This document shows positions 1 to 4,961 of a stretch of DNA of 6,471 nucleotides, in pieces (the stretch's first letter is position 1; each line of letters begins with the position of its first letter). The translations under genes were made by a program, and so were the position numbers. Source of the DNA: Bdellovibrionales bacterium. Lineage in GTDB: Bacteria; Bdellovibrionota; Bdellovibrionia; Bdellovibrionales; JAMPXM01. A model generated the notes under the pieces. It made no database searches. It was not told where the DNA came from and worked only from the letters and a program-made list of their open reading frames with translations. The stretch is from assembly GCA_005793615.1 (NCBI GenBank), contig SXRI01000448.1, forward strand, positions 1 through 6,471. The letters are read 5' to 3'.

Positions 1-23
1 CTCCAGCGAAAACGCCGGAGGCC

Positions 24-332
24 GTGAGTACGCGTACTAAGACGGATGCGAACAATGATCGTGAAGGCAACGGTCAGGCGACAGGCGAAGAGCAAAAACG
101 CCGACGGCTGACGAGTGAAGAGATCGACGAGGCAGTAAAGTATCTCGAAGGTCTCGCAGGCATCAAAGACAACAATCTCCGCGTTCGCCTCGAGAGCAAA
201 GACGATGTGAATGTCGTCTACGTGGAAGATGCTGACGGCAAAGTGGTGCGTCGCATTCCAGAAACCGAACTGGCGGCCTTGACCGCCAATCGTGATCGCA
301 AGAGCGGTCATCTCCTTAATCGCGCACTCTAA
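24..332 (+). CDS. flaG: FlaG-family flagellar protein (5' end uncertain)
   Basis: FlaG proteins are small proteins encoded beside fliD; in several species loss of FlaG changes filament length, but the molecular role is poorly known. The first ~30 residues are polar and low in complexity. The conserved FlaG core runs from about residue 50 to 87: NNLRVRLESKDDVNVVYVED, then DGKVVRRIPETELAAL, matching the family pattern of a beta hairpin with D-x-x-G-x-V-(I/V)-R-x-IP followed by a short helix. The length of 102 aa is near the family norm. The GTG at 24 has a GGAGG at 17-21, but only 2 bases separate them, which is unusually close. The same frame stays open upstream to the window edge (PAKTPEA just before the GTG), so the true start may lie outside the window. 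The stop is TAA. fliD follows after a long gap, consistent with the usual flaG-fliD-fliS order. Family assignment is fairly sure; the start is not. Confidence 0.82.
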   Translation: MSTRTKTDANNDREGNGQATGEEQKRRRLTSEEIDEAVKYLEGLAGIKDNNLRVRLESKDDVNVVYVEDADGKVVRRIPETELAALTANRDRKSGHLLNRAL

Positions 333-672
333 AACTCAACAAAAAAGTGTTGGGCCAGGTCCTGCGTCCCGACCTTCGGATGTAGCGCCGTCAAAAATCT
401 ATCGTGAGTCAGCCTATCGAGAGCTGCAGCGACATTTTTCGCGCGGTTTAATTCGCTCTAGTGGCTACTTTGAGTCATTTTGGCGAGTGAATTGGGTGAG
501 TGATTAAAATGGTCCAAGCCAACTAATTGGCTCACGGTTTCAATGTTGGTTCTGCGAAAATTATTGAAAGGGATCCGTGGTTTCAGGATGAAACCTCGAA
601 GAGCACTTCAGTTAGCGTTGCAGTTAGGGTTTTTGGGAACGCGTGACGTTGACACGGTCAGGAGGACCGCCG
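333..672. other. flaG-fliD intergenic leader with inverted repeats
   Basis: This 340-base stretch holds no gene I can support; the short open frames in it lack a good ribosome site and a recognisable protein. It contains three short perfect inverted repeats: AGCCAA/TTGGCT at 517-532 (4-base loop), TTTCAAT/ATTGAAA at 538-569 (18-base spacer) and GGTTTCA/TGAAACC at 579-595 (3-base loop). A direct repeat CAGTTAG occurs at 609-615 and 621-627. No hairpin is followed by a T-run, so no intrinsic terminator for flaG is evident. The region probably carries the fliD promoter and 5' leader, but I find no strong match to sigma-70, sigma-28 or sigma-54 consensus. The best is a weak sigma-28-like match at 393-419. 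Confidence 0.5.
660..665 (+). promoter_or_regulatory. fliD ribosome binding site, decides the start
   Basis: AGGAGG is a full Shine-Dalgarno match placed 7 bases before the ATG at 673. It selects that ATG over the in-frame GTG at 643, which has no comparable upstream site and would add ten residues (MTLTRSGGPP) preceding the point where FliD similarity begins. Confidence 0.85.
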
Positions 673-2055
673 ATGCCGATTCAGTTCGGTTCGATCAACA
701 CGGGGCTACCGCCCAATATTGTTGATCAGCTTATGGAAGCTGAGCGGATGCCCATTAAGAGCATCAAAGTGCAGAAAGATAAGTCCGAAACTAAAATGAA
801 ATTGGTGGAGGAGTTAACCACTAAAGTCTCTGACATTCGCAAAGGCCTGTCAGAGCTTGCCGGCACTCGGGGGTTTTCGGATATCAAACTGGTGACGACT
901 GATCCCAACGTCGTGCAGGGAACTGTGGATCCGCAGACCTATCAGCCTGGCAACTGGAATATCGAGGTTGTGGAACTCGCGAAAAAAGCGAGCGCCATCA
1001 CCAATGGTTTTCCGGATAAAGACAAAACTCAGGTGGGAACCGGCTACTTTCGTTTCAAGACTCCAGAGGGAAATCGCGACGTTTACATTGATTCCAAAAA
1101 CAACACACTGGAAGGCGCGGCCAAAGCGATCAATCAAGCGAAAGTGGGCGTGCGCGCGACGATTATCAATGATCGCAAAGACAAAGACTATCCCTATAAA
1201 ATGGTGCTTTCTGCAGATGGCGTTGGCGAAGATAAGCGCGTGGAGTACCCGCGACTCTATCTTTTGGACGGTGACCAGGACGTGTATTTCGATTCGCAAC
1301 TGGAAGCCAAGAACGGCGTGGTCAAGGTCGACGGATTTGAGTTTGAAATCGCCGACAATGTGCTTAAAGACGTTATTCCGGGAGTGACACTGGAGCTGAA
1401 GTCGGCGAATCCAGGACGCTCAGTGAACGTATCGGTGAAAGAGGATCAAGAAGTCGTTAGCGGCAAGATTAAAACGTTTGTCGACGGAATCAACGGCGTA
1501 CTCGGGTTTATTCAGCAGCAGAACAAGTTGGATAAAGGAACCGACACCACCAAGACACTTGGTGGCGACGGCATGCTCCGAAGCGTTGAACAACGTATGC
1601 GGGCGTTGATACAGAATCCGCAGATGGGAATCAAAACGCCCATCAAAACATTGAACCAGTTGGGGATTCAATTCAACCGTAACGGCATGTTGGATTTCGA
1701 TCAAAAGCGCTTTAACGCTACCCTTTCGCGAAACCCTGAAGGCGTTCAATCGTTTCTGATCGGTGACGGCTACTCCACCGGTTTCATTAGTGCCATGAAG
1801 AGAGAAATCGCCAACCTTCTCAATCCCACGTTTGGCCCGATCACCAATCGTTCGCGAGGACTTAAAGACAAAATTGATCAGTTCGACCGACAAATCGAGA
1901 ACAAGGAACGGCAGCTCGGCAAAAAAGAGGAAATTCTTCGCAATAAATTCGCCCGCCTCGAGGAAACCATGTCCCGGATCAAGGGCCAGGGATCGCAAGT
2001 GGGAGCGATGATTTCCAGCGCCGCGCCGGTTCAGACGGGGGGAGCAGGTGGCTAG
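673..2055 (+). CDS. fliD: Flagellar filament cap protein FliD (HAP2)
   Basis: FliD forms the oligomeric cap at the distal end of the filament and guides insertion of exported flagellin monomers. The 460-aa product shows the expected layout. An N-terminal FliD_N-type region (about 6-105) begins FGSINTGLPPNIVDQLMEAE, followed by the amphipathic helical D0/D1 segment and the conserved NWNIEVVELAKKAS strand. A central variable domain (about 106-265) is followed by the FliD_C-type region, with the IPGVTLELKSANPG strand (235-248), TLNQLGIQFNRNGMLDFD (326-343) and a C-terminal coiled coil (about 395-440, SRGLKDKIDQFDRQIENKER onward, ending LEETMSRIKGQGSQVGAM). The tail is a short Gly/Ala-rich stretch (QTGGAGG). 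Length is normal for FliD. The start is fixed by an ideal ribosome site at 660-665. The stop is TAG, followed by an 85-base gap before fliS. The identification is secure. Confidence 0.97.
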   Translation: MPIQFGSINTGLPPNIVDQLMEAERMPIKSIKVQKDKSETKMKLVEELTTKVSDIRKGLSELAGTRGFSDIKLVTTDPNVVQGTVDPQTYQPGNWNIEVVELAKKASAITNGFPDKDKTQVGTGYFRFKTPEGNRDVYIDSKNNTLEGAAKAINQAKVGVRATIINDRKDKDYPYKMVLSADGVGEDKRVEYPRLYLLDGDQDVYFDSQLEAKNGVVKVDGFEFEIADNVLKDVIPGVTLELKSANPGRSVNVSVKEDQEVVSGKIKTFVDGINGVLGFIQQQNKLDKGTDTTKTLGGDGMLRSVEQRMRALIQNPQMGIKTPIKTLNQLGIQFNRNGMLDFDQKRFNATLSRNPEGVQSFLIGDGYSTGFISAMKREIANLLNPTFGPITNRSRGLKDKIDQFDRQIENKERQLGKKEEILRNKFARLEETMSRIKGQGSQVGAMISSAAPVQTGGAGG

Positions 2056-2090
2056 GAAAATGAATAATGTTTGAAATGCGAATCAGGACG

Positions 2091-2117
2091 TCAACTTTAA
2101 CCGGCATGCGCCGAAAT
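2091..2117 (+). promoter_or_regulatory. Candidate FliA (sigma-28) promoter for fliS
   Basis: TCAACTTT (2091-2098), exactly 11 bases, then GCCGAAAT (2110-2117) resembles the enterobacterial sigma-28 consensus TAAAGTTT-N11-GCCGATAA. Six of eight bases match in each box, at the exact spacing. Transcription would start near 2123, just ahead of the fliS ribosome site GGAG (2128-2131), giving a very short leader. Late-class expression of filament chaperones from a sigma-28 promoter is common in other bacteria. Whether this organism's FliA uses the same consensus is inferred. Confidence 0.45.
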
Positions 2118-2140
2118 GAAACTGAGCGGAGCGAGATGAA

Positions 2141-2572
2141 ATGAAGAATGCCTATCAGAAGTACAAGACTACGGCGATCCAGAGTGCCAGCCGGGAGAAA
2201 CTCCTGTTGATGATGTATGAAGGTGCGATCAAGTTCATCAAGAAAGCTTTGATCGCAGCGGAGCAGAAACAAATCGCCGAGCGTGGAACGAATATTGGAC
2301 GCGCTTATGACATTATTTTGGAACTCAACAACACCCTGGATCATCGGGTTGGCGGTGAGATTTCGAAAAATCTCGAGCAACTCTACATGTTTTTGACTGA
2401 GCAACTCACCAAGGCCAACATCACCGGTGATCCTCAGTACCTGCGTAACTGCCAAAAAATTCTTGAGACCCTTTACGAGGGGTGGGCAGTCGCCATCGAG
2501 CAATTGAAAAAAGAAGAAAATAAAAACGCCTTGAAAGTCGTTCCCAAAACGGCCAACGGCGAGAAAGCATAA
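2141..2572 (+). CDS. fliS: Flagellin export chaperone FliS
   Basis: FliS is a cytoplasmic four-helix-bundle chaperone that binds the C-terminal D0 segment of flagellin, prevents premature polymerisation and delivers it to the export gate protein FlhA. The 143-aa product carries the family signature near the N-terminus: AYQKYKTTAIQSASREKLLL (residues 4-23) followed by MMYEGAIKFIKKA, equivalent to the usual YxxxxxxxxxPxxLlxMLYdGAirfl, here with R where P is common. A second helical block with RAYDIILELNNTLDHRVGGE (54-73) and a third with YMFLTEQLTKANITGDPQYL (82-101) also fit. The last ~20 residues (KKEENKNALKVVPKTANGEK) form a charged extension slightly longer than usual. The ribosome site GGAG (2128-2131) lies 9 bases before the ATG. 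The gene sits between fliD and a fliT-like gene, the classical order. A sigma-28-like promoter lies directly upstream. Confidence 0.96.
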   Translation: MKNAYQKYKTTAIQSASREKLLLMMYEGAIKFIKKALIAAEQKQIAERGTNIGRAYDIILELNNTLDHRVGGEISKNLEQLYMFLTEQLTKANITGDPQYLRNCQKILETLYEGWAVAIEQLKKEENKNALKVVPKTANGEKA

Positions 2573-2585
2573 CAGAGGAGAGGCC

Positions 2586-3002
2586 ATGGAGAGAGTCATC
2601 GCTTTGTTGCGAGAAAAAAATCATTGCCTTGAGAAGTTCTATTGGCTCAACGAGCAGGAACTGATCAATTTTGGCACGGGAAATTTCGATTCCGTCGACG
2701 AATTCTATCAGGCGCGCGAACAAATTCTGACGCAAATCCAATGTGTGGAAGGCATGTTGGCCGAGATCAGTGCTCGTCCGACGGCACAGGTTACGGTCGT
2801 GCTTCGCGAAGAGGCTGCAGCACTTCTTAAGTCCAAGGATGAAGTGGTAAAGTCGATACTCGCCCAGGACCTCCAAATCTTGGCCTATATCGAAAAAGAA
2901 AAATCGAACATCATTCGCGAGCTCCGCGCCAACAAGCAAGCCAAAAGGGCGGTCGGTGCCTATGCAAATACGGAACGAATGCGAGCTTTGGAAGGCGACT
3001 AA
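2586..3002 (+). CDS. FliT/FlgN-like flagellar export chaperone
   Basis: A 138-aa protein with no membrane segment, predicted almost wholly helical: helix 1 about 1-27, helix 2 about 34-64, and a long helix about 72-118 rich in Glu/Lys/Ala. It ends NKQAKRAVGAYANTERMRAL, which resembles the C-terminal K-x-x-x-A-x-x-AY pattern of FlgN-family chaperones. FliT-type chaperones bind FliD and FlgN-type chaperones bind the hook-filament junction proteins FlgK and FlgL; the two families share size and helical build. Position decides in favour of a FliT role for FliD: it starts 13 bases after the fliS stop, with a strong AGAGGAGAGG ribosome site at 2574-2583, so it is almost certainly co-transcribed with fliS. 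Sequence similarity alone is weak, so I leave the symbol blank. A generic coiled-coil protein is the alternative. Confidence 0.72.
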   Translation: MERVIALLREKNHCLEKFYWLNEQELINFGTGNFDSVDEFYQAREQILTQIQCVEGMLAEISARPTAQVTVVLREEAAALLKSKDEVVKSILAQDLQILAYIEKEKSNIIRELRANKQAKRAVGAYANTERMRALEGD

Positions 3003-3018
3003 TTTGTAAGTCACAACT

Positions 3019-3042
3019 TTGTCGTCAATGAATTGACGACAG
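3019..3042 (+). repeat. Perfect inverted repeat after the fliT-like gene
   Basis: GTCGTCAA (3021-3028), loop TGAA, TTGACGAC (3033-3040) form a perfect 8-bp hairpin that extends by a T-A pair and a G-T wobble. No T-run follows, so it is not itself an intrinsic terminator. It may protect the 3' end of the fliS-fliT message or be a protein binding site. Confidence 0.6.
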
Positions 3043-3052
3043 AACCTTGACC

Positions 3053-3083
3053 GTGCGGCGCTGCAAAGGCGCCGTACTTTTTT
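3053..3083 (+). terminator. Rho-independent terminator of the filament block
   Basis: GTGCGGCGC (3053-3061) pairs with GCGCCGTAC (3069-3077) as a 9-bp GC-rich stem with one G-U wobble and a 7-base loop, followed directly by six T residues (3078-3083). This is a typical strong intrinsic terminator about 50 bases after the fliT-like stop. It separates the filament genes from the next transcription unit. Confidence 0.9.
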
Positions 3084-3120
3084 AGAATCGAATAGAATCG
3101 TTCTCACCCCTTTCTTGAGA

Positions 3121-3136
3121 TGGCACCGACGTTGCT
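3121..3136 (+). promoter_or_regulatory. Sigma-54 (RpoN) -24/-12 promoter
   Basis: TGGCAC-N5-TTGCT matches the sigma-54 consensus, with GG (3122-3123) and GC (3134-3135) separated by exactly 10 bases, the essential spacing. Transcription would start near 3147, some 46 bases before the TPR gene ATG. It sits just after the terminator and ahead of a three-gene run, so placement fits. Sigma-54 with an activator such as FlgR/FleQ-type proteins drives flagellar genes in many polar-flagellated bacteria; use of that regulator here is inferred. A 10-bp-spaced direct repeat AGAATCG (3084-3090 and 3094-3100) lies just upstream. Confidence 0.72.
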
Positions 3137-3192
3137 TGTTGTTCTGTTGCCCGGGTTTCACTAGGCCAACGGGTTAACAAGGGGAAGGGTGA

Positions 3193-4311
3193 ATGCAGCC
3201 AGGATACAATACCAAAAGCGAGTTCGTGGGCGAGCGTCCCAATCATCAGTCGTACATGATGTCCGCGAACCCACGGTCCGACTCAATGGTAACGACGGCG
3301 GCAGGACCAGCGCGTCCTGTCAGTCAGATGGATTCGGCTATTGCGGATTTCGAAAGACCAGACGAAAGACCAGATGACAGACCAGACTCGGCCGAAGTCG
3401 AGCTGTTGGCAACACTTCTCAAGAATTCCAATATTTTGATCGAGGCGCGTGAGTATCGTCTTGCCTTCAACCTGCTGCGCAGTGTGCTCATTCGCTGTCC
3501 TGATAGTCCGCAAGGACTGTCAAATATGGGTCTGTGTCTGCGGGAGCTAGGAAGGTACGAAGAGGCTTTGAAGTGCTTTCGGGCTCTGGTTAAGGTCCAG
3601 GGAGCTTCTGGAAAATTCGATGCGCAGGTGTTGATCGCAGAAACTCTTTACCTGGGGGAGCGCGATGAAATGGCGCTGGCTGCCTACCGTGATGTGCTCA
3701 AGAGTGTTCCGGAAAATTATAAACGACTTTTCGAGATCTATAAGAATATCGGCAACATTCATGTTCGCGCCGGGGATTTTGATGCTGCCGAGGAGTTCTA
3801 CAATAAAGCGCACACCATCAATCCTGAATCGGATGTGTTGATGGTGAACTACGGTACGCTCGAGATTCAGAGAGAGAATTTCGAGGCTGCGGTTTTGCGC
3901 TTTCGGCGCGCAGTGGAACTCAATCCTGAAAATGATAAAGGTTGGGTCGGATTGGCGCTAGTTCACCGACAGATGGGCGATTTTGATCTTAGCTGGGCCA
4001 ACGTCCAGAGAGCGCTTGATATCAATCACAAGAATCGTACAGCCATTCGTCTAGTGGTCGAATGGGCCGTGGCCGACCAACGCTTCGCTCTCGCGATAAC
4101 TCGTTTACAAGAGTACTTGGAAGCTGATGGCGAAGATGCTGAAATGAGTTTCATGTTGGCGAAGATATTCACGCATATCGGTCGCCTCCAGGAGGCTCGC
4201 CTTGAGATGGAACGGGTACTTGCCCTTGACCCGGTCATTGAAAATGGCGAAGCAGTCATGGCTGCCTTAGATCGTGAGTTGACGCGTAGTAAAGGATTGG
4301 AGAAGGTTTGA
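3193..4311 (+). CDS. TPR-repeat protein, first gene of sigma-54 unit
   Basis: A 372-aa soluble protein without signal peptide or membrane segment. Residues 1-65 are polar and likely disordered, ending in a short tandem repeat ERPD-ERPD-DRPD (54-65). Residues ~70-355 form a solenoid of about eight tetratricopeptide repeats; clear ones are LSNMGLCLRELGRYEEALKC (109-128), FEIYKNIGNIHVRAGDFDAA (180-199, ending in the canonical NP at 210-211), VNYGTLEIQRENFEAAVLRF (218-237, with NP at 244-245), GWVGLALVHRQMGDFDLSWA (250-269) and MLAKIFTHIGRLQEARLEME (321-340). TPR arrays bind peptides or partner proteins, and some are fused to or paired with glycosyltransferases. The ATG at 3193 is preceded immediately by an in-frame TGA, so no longer start is possible; an AAGGGGAAGGG stretch (3179-3189) is the ribosome site. 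The stop overlaps the next gene's start. A role as adaptor for the two downstream proteins is inferred; the exact function is unknown. Confidence 0.88.
   Translation: MQPGYNTKSEFVGERPNHQSYMMSANPRSDSMVTTAAGPARPVSQMDSAIADFERPDERPDDRPDSAEVELLATLLKNSNILIEAREYRLAFNLLRSVLIRCPDSPQGLSNMGLCLRELGRYEEALKCFRALVKVQGASGKFDAQVLIAETLYLGERDEMALAAYRDVLKSVPENYKRLFEIYKNIGNIHVRAGDFDAAEEFYNKAHTINPESDVLMVNYGTLEIQRENFEAAVLRFRRAVELNPENDKGWVGLALVHRQMGDFDLSWANVQRALDINHKNRTAIRLVVEWAVADQRFALAITRLQEYLEADGEDAEMSFMLAKIFTHIGRLQEARLEMERVLALDPVIENGEAVMAALDRELTRSKGLEKV
3352..3387 (+). repeat. Three tandem 12-bp in-frame units in the TPR gene
   Basis: Three consecutive 12-base units, GAAAGACCAGAC, GAAAGACCAGAT and GACAGACCAGAC, encode ERPD, ERPD and DRPD at residues 54-65 of the TPR protein. 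Units differ by one or two bases. The unit length is a multiple of three, so gain or loss of units would keep the frame and change only linker length. Confidence 0.9.
4299..4311 (+). promoter_or_regulatory. Ribosome site and TTGA start-stop overlap
   Basis: GGAGAAGG (4299-4306) precedes a TTG start codon at 4308 whose last two bases form part of the upstream TGA stop (4309-4311). The overlap and the well-placed site support TTG as the start and imply translational coupling. The next in-frame ATG (residue 18, at 4359) has no comparable site. Confidence 0.7.
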
Positions 4312-4961
4312 CGGAAGAAACCATCACCACGGAGAAGGCTCGCAGCGGCCATGCTGTCATGAAGAAAAATGGCAAATGGCTGGCTTCGTCAATCGATCCC
4401 GTGCGTGAAGCCCAACAATGGTCCGACACAGTACGGATATCGGTGGAAGAAACGGAAACGATCATCGTTCTTGGTCTGGGCTGTGGCTATCACGTGGTCG
4501 AGCTTTTGAAGATCTGTCCTAAATCTTATTTGTTGATAATTGAATGTGATTTGAAGGTGAAGGAAAAGGCTCTGCAATTCTGTCCAGCACTCGCAGATGC
4601 TTCTATCGTTGTCGAAGCAAACTGGATGAACTTGGTCAGTCATTCCATGATTCGAGATGCTCTCGGTGGCGCCTACCGCGTTGTGAAACATGCGCCATCT
4701 TTTGCTATTGGCGCTCTCGAGAGCGAGTATTTCGAAGCGGTTGATGGGTTATTGCGTGGCCGCGATATGCTTTCGTTTTTGCATCTGCTCAAGGTCCGTC
4801 CTGAAATTCTATGTCTTCTCGACACTGAACTTCTTGGTGATACAGAGCGATTCCAGGGCGAGGCGATGAGCATAAAGACGATGCAAAAGCTCTTTACGCA
4901 GCGGCCGAACACGAGTCGTGAGCGACGTTTATGGCGAGTCCTTGAGGAGTTGGTATTATGA
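4308..4961 (+). CDS. Maf/DUF115 N-domain-like protein, short stand-alone form
   Basis: A 217-aa protein, no signal or membrane segment. Residues 22-62 resemble the N-terminal part of Maf (motility accessory factor, DUF115) proteins: LASSIDPVREAQQWSD recalls the Maf 'hSkydPxrEAerw' motif, then ETIIVLGLGCGYHVVELLK (50-68) gives a strand and Gly-rich Rossmann-like loop, and YLLIIECD (74-81) gives a second strand ending in an acidic residue. Maf proteins transfer nonulosonic acids to flagellin and are usually ~600 aa or more; the catalytic central domain is absent here. The C-terminal third (150-217) is helical and basic and unrecognised. A nucleotide-binding or adaptor role is possible; a small methyltransferase-like Rossmann protein is the alternative. 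It is translationally coupled to both neighbours (TTGA at the start, ATGA at the end), so it probably works with the TPR protein and the GT9 enzyme. Homology is from memory of motifs. Confidence 0.6.
   Translation: MTEETITTEKARSGHAVMKKNGKWLASSIDPVREAQQWSDTVRISVEETETIIVLGLGCGYHVVELLKICPKSYLLIIECDLKVKEKALQFCPALADASIVVEANWMNLVSHSMIRDALGGAYRVVKHAPSFAIGALESEYFEAVDGLLRGRDMLSFLHLLKVRPEILCLLDTELLGDTERFQGEAMSIKTMQKLFTQRPNTSRERRLWRVLEELVL

Noticed and set aside
393..419. Possible sigma-28 promoter for fliD (AAAAATCT-N11-GCCTATCG)
   Set aside because: Spacing is right but only 10 of 16 bases match, and it lies about 250 bases before the fliD start; too weak to list as a feature.
292..507. Open frame overlapping the flaG end and running into the leader
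   Set aside because: Overlaps flaG in another frame, has no convincing ribosome site and no recognisable protein pattern.
643..672. Upstream GTG start for fliD adding ten residues
   Set aside because: No ribosome site before it, while the ATG at 673 has a full AGGAGG 7 bases upstream; the added residues lie outside FliD similarity.
2100..2114. CGGC-ATGC-GCCG mini-hairpin after fliD as a terminator
   Set aside because: Only a 4-bp stem with no T-run; it overlaps the sigma-28-like promoter instead.
2672..2689. TTGGCAC sequence resembling a sigma-54 -24 box
   Set aside because: Lies inside the fliT-like gene and lacks GC at the required 10-base spacing.
1420..3161. Long open frames on the minus strand opposite fliD, fliS and the fliT-like gene
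   Set aside because: They lie opposite confidently identified genes, are rich in Phe, Leu and Arg as expected of complement reading, and cross the terminator and gene borders without signals of their own.
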